Source of the DNA: Valencia hispanica
Taxonomy: Eukaryota; Chordata; Actinopteri; Cyprinodontiformes; Valenciidae
Direction: 5' to 3'
Length of the DNA stretch: 64,000 bases
Assembly: GCA_963556495.2 (NCBI GenBank)
Contig: OY747723.1
Coordinates: forward strand, 14,478,501 to 14,542,500
In this document: positions 58,301 to 64,000 of the stretch, one piece after another
Layout of the letters: each line of letters begins with the position of its first letter
Position numbering within the stretch: position 1 is the stretch's first letter
Program-made: the position numbers and the translations under genes
Notes under the pieces: generated by a model
What the model saw: only the letters and a program-made list of their open reading frames with translations
Database searches by the model: none
Told to the model about the DNA's origin: nothing

Positions 58301-61300
58301 GATCACACAGTCCACTGGGAGTGGACACACTAGCTCACCCATGGCCCAATGTGCTTCTGTATGCATTTCCTCCCGTGGAAATGAATCTGCCAGTGCTGGA
58401 GAGAGTACGCAGATGGGACCTGTCCTTGATTCTGGTGGCACCTCGGTGGCCAGCGAAGTCATGGTATGCGGAAATAATCAACTTGTTGGTAGCAGGACCC
58501 TGGAAGCTTCCCGCTCGCCAGGATCTCCTCTCCCAGGCAGGGGGAGAGATTTTTCATCAACGCCCAGAATTGTGGATGCTGCATGCCTACCTGCTGAGAG
58601 GTCCAACTTGTTAGCTAGAGGCCTCCCTTTGGATGTGGTTGCAACCATTCAGAGTTCCAGAGCAGCTTCCACTAGGGGCTTGTATACCGACAAATGGCGG
58701 GTTCTTGAACATTGGTGTCATACTAAAAACATTGATCCTTTCCAGAGCTCCTTGTAGACGTTTTAACCTTCCCACAGGAGCTGCTAGATAAGGGTCTTTC
58801 TTTTTCCACAATTAAAGTTTAACTGGCTGCTATTTCTGCTTGTCATGTCGGCTTTAGTGGAGTGACACCGGGTGCTCATCCCCTGGCTGTGCGTTTCTTA
58901 AAAGGGGTCCGTAGGTTGAGACCAGGGATTAAGTCTAGCATCCCTTCTTGGGATCTGACTGTTGTGCTGGAGGCTCGTGGTAGCACTCCATTTGAGCCCC
59001 TTGAGTCGGTGGATATGAAAACTCTGTCACATAAAACGGCTCTGCTTCTTGCTTTGGCAACTACGAAGCGAGTTGGGGATCTGCATGCACTTTCAGTACA
59101 CTCCTCTTGTGTTCAGTTTTCAGCTGATGGTTTAAAGGTCAGTTTGCGGCCAAATGCTGGATATCTCCCTAAAGTGATCCCTTCGGATTTCAGCTCTATG
59201 GCTATTGAGCTTTCTAGCTTTTGTTCCCCTCCATTTTCTTCTGAGGAGCAAAGAAAGATGCATTTTCTGTGCCAAGTACGTGCACTGCGTCTGTACATTG
59301 ACCGTACTAAGGATGTGCGGTCGTCTGATCAGCTGTTTGTGTGTTTTACCAATCCAGCTAGAGGTAAGGCTCTGTCCAGACAGAGACTCTCTCATTGGAG
59401 GGTGGAGGATATTTCTCTTGCTTACAACAGAAGGGGTCTGCCTTTACCTCATGGTGTGAGAGCACATTCCACAAGGGGTGTGGCTGCTTCCTGGGCTCTA
59501 TTTAAAGGGGTTCCTGTGAGTGACATCTGTGCTGCAGCCAGCTGGTCTTCACCGCACACTTTCGTTCGGTTTTATCGTCCGGATGTGACAGTATCTTCTG
59601 TTGCTCACTCTGTTCTTTTGGCTGGATTGAAGAGTTTACACTAACACACTACATTTTTCTTGTATTGATGGCTGCTCTGCGGGGCATGTATACAAGTCCC
59701 ATACTCTATGTGTTGTATCGAATGAATCGACTGAAAGGGAACGTTGTGTTATGCATATAACTACTGTTCCGTGAAGGAGAGGAACGAGGTACAACACTTT
59801 CTGCCCCGCTGCTTAGCCTGGCTCGGTGAAGAGCGGCCATCGAACTGAGTAATGACGGTGATGGTGGGTGTATTTAAATGCAGGCGGGGCCTGCCACCTG
59901 ACATCACACGTCATTTTGTCTAAAGGCGTGATTAAAGGTGTCTTCAGTCAGGCCACGCGGGGACGTGATATCCCATACTCTATGTGTTGTACCGAGTTAA
60001 TCGACTGAAAGGGAACAGTAGTTATATGCATAACACAACGTTTTCATGCACACACCCTCATCATGGAGAAGCACTCGAGGACCGCAGACCTTCGGCAGGG
60101 CCACTCACCACCACCCCATACCCATGTTGTTATCCAATTCTAACTTTCAATACTTTTCCAATAAAATGTCTGTTAATGAGACGCATGGCAGTGCTCTTCC
60201 AGCGGGGAGCGGTGATTCGGGGTTCCTGTGCGAGGGGAGCCGTTTGTGAGCTCTCTGACACGGAAAAGGAGTGGAGGTTAGCCCCGCTGGTCGGTGGGTG
60301 GACACGCGCTTGATGTCGGATCAACTCCAAAATGTAATCAGTTGATCCTGGTCCCATTGCGGACATTTCTTGAAAATTTCATTGAAATCCGTCCATAACT
60401 GTTTGAGTTGTATTGCTAACAGATAGACGGGCATTAGAACAAAAAAATAAAAAAAATCTTCTGTGTACCATCTTTCTGTGTAAATATCTCATTTTACAGC
60501 ATGAAAACATGTGTCCTATATTCAGCTGCGGCCTATAGATGTACAAAATTTATTTTCTTTTTGAAAATTTAGCTGGTCCGACTTATATTTAGGCATGCTC
60601 CATATTTCAAAAATTACGTTAATAACAGCTGGAATGTCATATGTTTTGTGTTTCTAATTTTGTATGTTATGCTTTTACTGGTGTTCTCCCCTAATCACCC
60701 AAAGCACTTTGAATTACCTTGTTGTTAAAAGTGTGCTATATAAATAAAATTTCCTTGGCTTACTCTTTCTTTTTACAAGAGATGAGTTTGGGGAGAAATT
60801 TAAGACGGGGTTAGGTTGTAGAACAATATGTCGAGCTCTGGATATGTCATTGCTACACATACCTGTAATTGCAGGGCAAGGGGATTCTACAAAATACAGA
60901 TGAATGCCACATTTTCGGGTTCGTACTATTAAAAAAATCTTCCCTCCACTTCCTAAATATATACCACTTTGAGTTGGTCTATCACCTAATGTGCTCCAAC
61001 CAGCCTGCTGCACTCATTCTGGCATTCTTCCACGTCTGGGTTCCTTAAACTAATTTTGAGGCTCTTGTGGGTGCTTCACATGCTGGAGGATTGCTATCTA
61101 CATATGGTTGAGGGCTGACTTGTGTCTTATCCTAATAAAAACATAAATCCTTTGAGCTGAGGTGACTATCAGTGATACTAAATGATCTTCTGGTTGAATT
61201 AGAGAGAATCCAAAAGCTCCATCTCTGAGTTGACTTAGCTTGTTAAACATTAACGTTAATTACTGACATTTAAGTGTACTGAAGAGATAATAAATGTCAT

Positions 61301-62737
61301 GAACAATGTTTTTATATCAGATGAGACCAAAGTTTTAATGTTTGGTAATAAATCACATTATTGTTCCAGCATAATTCCAAAAAAAACTCTTCTAACTAAA
61401 GTACAAAGGAGGAGGGATTATGATTCGGGCTTGTTTTGCAGACAGGAAATGAGACACACACTTGGAAAAAAAAGTTCAACTGTTTGTCTTAATGAGATTT
61501 AAACCCCCACCTGCTCTGCTGCAGTCTACAGGTGTTACATCAGGTGCAGTCCTGGTTCCTGCTCTCTCCTGTCCTCTGCTGTCCACACACCAACAATGTC
61601 CAGTGGAAAAATGGCACTACAACAGTACAAGAAACATGTAGATATGAGTCCAGTTTTAAAGTTAAACGAAAGCTCATAGTAATTATTAGTAAAGATGGTT
61701 AACCTGCTGTGGTTGATACTGTCCATTTTCATCACACTGAGGTACATAGGCTCCAGGAGGAGGACGTCCATCTGAGCTGGTCTGGACACTGTCTCTGTGG
61801 TGCTCACAGTGAGTCTTCGGCCTTTCTGGCTCATCTGTTGTAAGGAGATGAGCCAGAGATAATGAATTACACTTAAATGTTCCTATCTGACCAGAACAGA
61901 AGGGATTAACAGCATTCTTTGGACAGATGACCTGTTGTTTGGACAAATTACATTTCACAATCTTCCAGACTGTGTAGGACGCCTGCACATTACTGCATGA
62001 ATCTATTATTAATCTAAAAAATAGATTGGTTGCATTAATTGTAGCTTTGCATTAAAAGGACCTCATGTGACTAAAATGTAGCTAAGAACAATGAGTAGCA
62101 GTAAGAACTGAATGAGTAGCTTTCTCTATCACGAGGAAGCTCAGGATGAAATGTTTGACTTAAGTGAAGAAAGCTTCAGGATGTCTAAGAGTGTTCGGCA
62201 AGTGCCATGATTATTTCTAACTGAGGATTGAGCAACATAATTGTGTCGCCCCCTGTGCAGAGCTTGGTCAACAACGGTAGAAGATGAGTAAGAAGTGAGC
62301 CTCCATGCATTGTGGGGGGAAAATACTTTTGGGGACACACACTTTTAAAAAAGTTCAACTATTTGTCCTAATGAGATTTAGATTCTCACCTGCTCTGCTA
62401 CAGTCTACCGAAGCTGCACCAGGTGGAGTCCTGGTTCCTGCTCTCTCCTGTCCTCTACTGTCCACACACCAACAATGTCCAATAGAACCATGGCACTAGA
62501 AATGGTAAATAAACATTATATGCTGCCCCTGAAAGGACTTTAGGTGTCATAATTTCAAGTTAAATGAAAGCAATGAGGTAAAGATGAGTAAAGAAAGTCT
62601 AACCTGCTGCGGTAGATAGAGTCCATTTTCATCACACTGAGGTACATAGGCTCCAACTAGAGGAATTCCATCTGGACCGGTGGTCTGGACACTGTCTCTG
62701 TGGTGCTCACAGTGAGTCTTTGGACGTTCTGGCTCAT
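40332..62737 (-). CDS. nid2: Nidogen-2, 3' part of the gene (N-terminal exons beyond the window)
   Basis: Nidogen-2 is a secreted basement-membrane glycoprotein that links laminin and collagen IV networks. This window holds, in gene order on the minus strand, five Tg1 modules (each two exons), a sixth Tg1 module, a linker exon and the C-terminal YWTD propeller. All 19 exons have GT-AG borders, matching phases and no internal stops. The protein ends [20 protein letters not shown] with one further residue, the last exon giving only three codons and the stop (40342-40332). The NIDO, EGF and G2 regions must lie beyond 64,000. Human NID2 has two Tg1 domains, so this gene is expanded. Human NID2 is likewise convergent with RTRAF. 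Whether this is the a or b fish paralogue cannot be said. Confidence 0.93.
41110..41905 (+). repeat. Tc1-related element remnant in the last nid2 intron
   Basis: A sense-strand fragment (41,600-41,785) encodes [20 protein letters not shown], the region of the third catalytic residue of Tc1 transposase, with decay of the usual PDLNPIEN. Flanking blocks (TGGCAGCATCATGCTGATGA at 41,261 and TTGAGCTGTTTTTGCAAAGA at 41,812) belong to the same family. It is inserted antisense to nid2. Confidence 0.6.
42820..42990 (+). repeat. Tc1-transposase fragment
   Basis: GTGAAACATGGTGGCGGCAG followed by CATCAGGCTGTGGGGA (42,832-42,867) encodes the KHGGGSI region in sense. The rest is lost or degenerate. Confidence 0.6.
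44790..44985. mobile_element. Foldback MITE in nid2 intron
   Basis: CAGTGTTTTTCAACCTTGGT and CTGCCCTGCACGTTTTAGAT are mirrored by ATCTAAAACATGCAGGGCAG and ACCAAGGTTTAT. It shares its arm sequence with 3855-4095 and 39,782-39,925. Confidence 0.6.
46840..46930 (+). repeat. Common teleost interspersed repeat fragment
   Basis: GGTAAATGGACTGAATTTAT followed by ATAGCGCTTTTCTAGTC and CACTCAAAGTCCTTTACACT is the start of a repeat widespread in percomorph fish genomes. Only its first 90 bases can be recognised here. Family assignment is from memory of the motif. Confidence 0.5.
47265..47437 (-). other. nid2: nid2 linker exon before the propeller
   Basis: The exon completes the last Cys of the preceding Tg1 domain (phase-1 junction giving Cys), runs through a Pro/Val/Thr-rich linker ([19 protein letters not shown]) and then reads [20 protein letters not shown], the conserved entry to the propeller. 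It ends in phase 0 before [10 protein letters not shown]. The acceptor is CTCGTGCCAG. Confidence 0.9.
47701..47993 (-). other. nid2: nid2 Tg1 module nearest the propeller (divergent)
   Basis: Two exons, 47993-47873 and 47801-47701, encode one thyroglobulin type-1 domain: [36 protein letters not shown] and the signature [17 protein letters not shown]. Its sequence is clearly different from the five modules upstream, and its internal intron is phase 2, not phase 0. It therefore looks like the ancestral last Tg1 domain, outside the duplication. Confidence 0.92.
48010..49950. other. nid2 intron without recognised content
   Basis: No exon or clear element is seen here. Poly-A at 48,047-48,059 and short frames are without meaning. 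This intron separates the divergent Tg1 module from the duplicated series. Confidence 0.4.
49951..50274 (-). other. nid2: nid2 Tg1 module A (F-type)
   Basis: Exons 50274-50144 (131 nt) and 50056-49951 (106 nt) encode a Tg1 domain: [37 protein letters not shown], then [20 protein letters not shown]. The module enters in phase 1, has a phase-0 internal intron and leaves in phase 1. The second half begins CHF and has [12 protein letters not shown], shared with module D. Confidence 0.93.
50997..51323 (-). other. nid2: nid2 Tg1 module B (G-type)
   Basis: Exons 51323-51193 (131 nt) and 51102-50997 (106 nt) use the same phases as module A. The second half reads [20 protein letters not shown] with [12 protein letters not shown], identical in protein to module C. 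Flanking intron sequence is also nearly identical to that of C. Confidence 0.93.
51365..52500 (+). repeat. 5'-truncated L2-like LINE with target duplication, in nid2 intron
   Basis: A perfect 11-bp direct repeat AATTAAACTTA flanks the insert (51354-51364 and 52501-52511). Inside, the frame at 51460-51927 encodes the end of a LINE RT ORF ([39 protein letters not shown]). A 3' UTR and a tail with TAAAGCACTTTAAGCTGCAA and TTGATTGATCC follow. It splits the intron between Tg1 modules C and B, antisense to nid2. Confidence 0.85.
52734..52790. repeat. ATCC tetranucleotide microsatellite
   Basis: About 14 perfect ATCC units lie between two copies of ATTATCTGTACCGTCCATCC, inside the nid2 intron duplicated around module C. 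The array is absent from the corresponding intron near module A, so it arose or was inserted after the duplication. Confidence 0.93.
53420..53746 (-). other. nid2: nid2 Tg1 module C (G-type)
   Basis: Exons 53746-53616 (131 nt) and 53525-53420 (106 nt). The protein differs from module B in only two residues of the first half (QCERHRDS instead of HCEHHRDS) and not at all in the second. The acceptor of the first exon (TTCTTGTTTAG) resembles that of module E rather than B. Confidence 0.93.
54050..54370 (+). repeat. L2-like LINE fragment, end of ORF
   Basis: Codons at 54,105-54,260 give [20 protein letters not shown] and, further on, [20 protein letters not shown], the last part of a fish L2-like ORF2, ending in a stop after LFRAAFE. 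The matching 3' tail is not next to it; a tail of this kind occurs at 60,640-60,765, beyond the DIRS insertion. Confidence 0.65.
54445..54619 (+). repeat. Left inverted terminal repeat of the DIRS element
   Basis: It begins GTTCCCTTTCAGTCGATT and ends CGTCATTACTCAGTTC. It is the reverse complement of 59842-60016 with roughly one mismatch in twelve, including the blocks ATAGAGTATGGGATATCACG and AGGCCCCGCCTGCATTTAAA. Confidence 0.93.
54846..56363 (+). CDS. DIRS Gag-like protein, intact frame
   Basis: The start is taken at the ATG for [20 protein letters not shown] (505 aa). An in-frame ATG at 54768 would add 26 hydrophobic residues that do not fit the family. Near the N-terminus Cys/His residues ([30 protein letters not shown]) suggest zinc binding. 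An acidic stretch ([12 protein letters not shown]) follows at about residue 155. The middle holds a conserved block ([20 protein letters not shown]), and the C-terminus is rich in Pro, Ser and Lys. This is the putative nucleocapsid-type protein of DIRS elements. It is the only uninterrupted coding region of the copy. Confidence 0.85.
   Translation: MSTKRKVAKQKSSVRPCPQGCGFSLHDKDQHEACPVCLGIVHARRALTEPDACAFCSQLRHSMLEGRVKFVQKVLGEATVSQQDPLLSESGNPASSESNEDGFSVEVPAPSWVDGMEYMEELAGTEQSTAPSQFHLEGHADEVLLEISLEGQGMSEDDDDDFSADQCPATAATASPAGQDDTSFLSLFRRAADKLEVKWPTPAPAQKASQFTGFYLPTEPAMVKNRLPMFPDFVSELTSCWNKPLSTRVTVADYGQYVDLEGADKAGLVNIPPMEQSLAAYLAPSFNHGVGGPTTLPSKQCRFSASQLEKIYRAQATTARALSSATMLQTYQAMCLSEFGAQMPPESPQIPLLNEIRVTADYILRTSRCGALSLGRGMASTVVAQRHLWLTLSDVPDRDRATYLDEPLSTEGLFGQSLDAIQAKFELRKKQTEALRSIIPRHDARSRSGMSSRKPVTAPPPPKRATPSAAFNPASGQPPPQKPAPRQSAWSKGPPLGLQREPQLS
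56700..58614 (+). pseudogene. DIRS reverse transcriptase/RNase H, frameshifted
   Basis: The first frame (from about 56,780) has [40 protein letters not shown] (RT catalytic Asp) and [14 protein letters not shown]. At about 57,320 the frame breaks exactly where the Y-x-D-D catalytic motif is encoded. Coding continues in the next frame (57389-58333) through [12 protein letters not shown], the RNase H parts [46 protein letters not shown] and [16 protein letters not shown] second shift near 58,325 returns to the first frame for [10 protein letters not shown] and [19 protein letters not shown] further shift near 56,790 separates the N-terminus ([10 protein letters not shown]). Confidence 0.88.
58611..59644 (+). 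pseudogene. DIRS tyrosine recombinase, disrupted in the N-terminal part
   Basis: The N-terminal core-binding part ([33 protein letters not shown]) runs into a stop at 58,755 and another at about 58,817 (STIKV, stop, [11 protein letters not shown]). The C-terminal catalytic domain (58862-59644, 260 aa) is open, with [14 protein letters not shown] holding the first Arg, [15 protein letters not shown] holding the His-x-x-Arg pair, and FVRFYRPDV with the likely Tyr nucleophile. This enzyme class integrates the circular DNA form of DIRS elements, replacing a DDE integrase. Confidence 0.85.
59699..59795 (+). repeat. Internal complementary region of the DIRS element
   Basis: It first repeats the outer part of the right terminal repeat in direct orientation (CATACTCTATGTGTTGTA, then ATCGACTGAAAGGGAAC). 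It then gives the reverse complement of the right-hand extension (GTTGTGTTATGCATATAACT), and then degenerate left-end sequence. In DIRS-1 this region pairs with both element ends to complete the circular replication intermediate. The arrangement here fits that model. Confidence 0.85.
59842..60016 (-). repeat. Right inverted terminal repeat of the DIRS element
   Basis: It is the reverse complement of 54445-54619. It is followed by the right-only extension AGTAGTTATATGCATAACAC (to about 60,040), whose inverse lies in the internal complementary region. Confidence 0.93.
60041..60640 (+). other. Unclassified repeat-like sequence right of the DIRS element
   Basis: ATTGAAATCCGTCCATAACT at about 60,380, followed by GCTAACAGATAGACGGGC, resembles the 3' end of RTE-type LINEs, where such a sentence-like block precedes the tail. 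The upstream GC-rich part (60,050-60,310) is unclassified. Confidence 0.35.
60640..60765 (+). repeat. L2-like LINE 3' tail
   Basis: AAAGCACTTTGAATTACCTT, then GTTAAAAGTGTGCTATATAA and AATAAAATTTCC, is the conserved 3' end also seen at 1430-1480. It has the same orientation as the LINE ORF fragment at 54,050-54,370. Confidence 0.7.
60766..61200 (+). repeat. Tc1-related repeat fragment
   Basis: GAGAAATTTAAGACGGGGTT and TAGGTTGTAGAACAATATGT match the block seen at 19,280-19,310 plus its continuation. Later blocks (TTGAGTTGGTCTATCACCTA) belong to the same non-autonomous family. No coding capacity remains. Confidence 0.45.
61511..61834 (-). other. nid2: nid2 Tg1 module D (F-type)
   Basis: Exons 61834-61704 (131 nt) and 61616-61511 (106 nt). 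The second half begins [20 protein letters not shown] with [12 protein letters not shown], matching module A. The first half matches A except QY for QF near its end. It lies directly upstream (in gene order) of the DIRS insertion. Confidence 0.93.
62390..62737 (-). other. nid2: nid2 Tg1 module E (G-type)
   Basis: Exons 62737-62604 (134 nt, one codon longer than the others) and 62495-62390 (106 nt). The first half has [20 protein letters not shown] in place of the PPPGAY form. The second reads [20 protein letters not shown] with [10 protein letters not shown]. It is the most divergent of the five repeats and the furthest upstream seen. Confidence 0.92.
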
Positions 62738-63079
62738 CTAAACAAGAATGGTGCAGTGTCATGGACAAGGCTTTTGGGTCTTTACCGATTTTTTGCAGGA
62801 GATTTAAGATTTTAGACAAACTGGTAGGTCAGACAAAGTCCAACTCAGGCCAGTTTAAATGTCCGAGCTGGTCTTCTGACCTAGATCCAAAATCAGATGA
62901 TTGATCAGTTGTCTTCCTTCTTGATTATAGGAAAATGTATAATAATTAGTGCTTTATCTGCCACATAATCTAGCATATGAGCAAAACAAACCCTAAAACC
63001 ACAACAAAACTCCCTTCAAAAATGGTAGCATTAGTAAATATGAATGTCACCAGAGACAAAGACCAAGGATGAGTGTCAA

Positions 63080-63224
63080 GCAAGGGCCATGATTTCTAAC
63101 TGAGGATTGAGCAAAATAATTGTGTTGCCACCAGTGCAGAGCTTGACCAACAAGGGTAGAAGATGAATAGGTAGAGAGCTTCCATGCATTGTGGGGGAAA
63201 ATACTTTTGGGGAACTAAAGTGTG
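63080..63224 (-). repeat. Extra copy of the Tg1-module intron sequence
   Basis: CTAACTGAGGATTGAGCAAA, then GCAGAGCTTGACCAACAAGG and TCCATGCATTGTGGGGGAAA, repeats the intron stretch at 62,216-62,335 (and, less closely, 50,650-50,700 and 53,025-53,115). It implies that the duplicated unit extended further upstream. The match ends where Ty3/gypsy sequence begins. Confidence 0.75.
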
Positions 63225-64000
63225 CTGCAGCTCCTGCAGCTCCTGCTGGAGGGTGGTTCCCGCAGGTGTGCTTCCAGTACTCAGTACCCTCATAGACCAG
63301 ACTCTAGTCAAACAGTGCAACATAGAAATCATTCCCCTAAATAGAACCCTCAACGTTTCAGCCCTGGATGGGAACATTCTACCCCAAAATACCCACAAAA
63401 CCAAACCTCTTCATTTAATCCTCTCAGGTAACCACCATGAAATTATTTCCTGTTTTTGTTTTTTACACCTCCACGCTCCCCCTTGTCCTTGGTTTTGACT
63501 GGCTCCAGAAACATAATCCTCATCTCAACTGGTCCAAATCCCGCATAGAGTCCTGGTCAACTAACTGTCTCCTCTGCTGTTTGTAGTCTGCCATTCCTTC
63601 AACCCCGCTCCTGGCACACCCAAAACAAGTCAACCCACCTGATCTATCCCATGTTCCGGAAGAATACCATGATTTAAGCAAAGTCTTTCAATAAAAGCAA
63701 AGCTTTCTCCCTCTCTCCACATTGTCCCTACTAATGCGCAATTGACCTCCTGCCTGGTGCCCCCTTACTTTCTAGCCACCTCTTCAACATGTCTAGACCA
63801 GAATGTGAATCTATGGAAAATTACATAAAGGAATCCTTAGCAACAGGTATCATCCGCCATTCATCTTCACCAGTGGAAGCGGGCTTCTTCTTCGTGAGTA
63901 AGAAAGATGGTTCCCTCCAACCCTGCATCGACTACAGAGGACTCAATCAAATCACCATTAAAAATCTAAATATCTATTGCCTCTCATCGCCTCTGCCTTT
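63225..64000 (+). mobile_element. Ty3/gypsy retrotransposon fragment, cut by the window edge
   Basis: Frames on the plus strand encode a protease-like region (ALDGNILPQNTHKTKPLHLI, 63,365-63,420), the linker with DWLQ-like coding near 63,500, and the start of RT ([20 protein letters not shown] at about 63,820; [20 protein letters not shown] at about 63,885). Several frame changes and stops show an inactive copy. No long terminal repeat is in view. It is antisense to nid2 and upstream of module E. Confidence 0.8.

Larger units (their letters stand above)
54445..60040 (+). mobile_element. DIRS-type tyrosine-recombinase retrotransposon
   Basis: A 5.6-kb element sits in the nid2 intron between Tg1 modules D and C, antisense to the gene. 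It has inverted terminal repeats of about 175 bp (54445-54619 and 59842-60016), an extra 24 bases on the right end, an internal complementary region (59,699-59,795), and three coding regions in the DIRS order: Gag-like ORF, RT/RNase H and tyrosine recombinase. No target-site duplication is seen, in keeping with recombinase-mediated insertion. The coding part after Gag is broken in several places, so the copy is not autonomous. Confidence 0.93.

Overview
This window is vertebrate nuclear DNA, almost certainly from a teleost fish. The genes are split by GT-AG introns, the gene content is vertebrate, and the intergenic DNA is a dense mixture of repeats typical of fishes: Tc1-like transposons, hAT-type MITEs, L2-like and other non-LTR retrotransposons, a DIRS tyrosine-recombinase retrotransposon and a Ty3/gypsy element. 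I cannot assign the species from the sequence.

Layout. Positions 1-12,000 hold no host gene that I can recognise. They contain an L2-like LINE, a SINE-like repeat, several foldback elements and a nearly full-length but broken Tc1-like transposon (10,459-11,888). Positions 12,076-26,962 carry two connexin genes in tandem on the minus strand: gja3 (Cx46 type, three coding exons) and a beta connexin resembling fish Cx30.3/gjb8 (four clear coding exons plus a doubtful last one). Positions 27,000-33,000 are repeat-rich intergenic DNA. sap18 (33,009-35,271, plus strand, four exons, 153 aa) and rtraf (36,265-38,876, plus strand, eight exons, 242 aa) follow about 1 kb apart. From about 39,330 to beyond the right edge lies the 3' part of nid2 (nidogen-2) on the minus strand, tail to tail with rtraf. 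The nid2 part encodes the C-terminal YWTD propeller and an expanded series of at least six thyroglobulin type-1 (Tg1) domains. A 5.6-kb DIRS element sits in one of its introns and a Ty3/gypsy fragment lies at the right edge.

How the genes relate. Gja3 and the beta connexin are gap-junction subunits of the plasma membrane; Gja3 is the lens-fibre type. Sap18 works in the nucleus with Sin3/HDAC and the exon-junction ASAP complex, Rtraf in RNA transcription and tRNA-ligase complexes, and Nid2 is secreted to basement membranes. They do not form a pathway. The grouping reflects two conserved blocks of synteny: GJA3/GJB/SAP18, on human 13q12, and RTRAF/NID2, on human 14q22. In this fish they meet between sap18 and rtraf.

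The most notable points are: (1) tandem multiplication of a phase-1/phase-1 exon pair that adds Tg1 domains to nidogen-2 without breaking the reading frame; (2) coding introns at unrelated positions in two neighbouring connexin genes, a family whose coding region is usually unbroken; (3) a DIRS element with well-preserved inverted ends and internal complementary region, but a reading frame broken at the RT catalytic motif.
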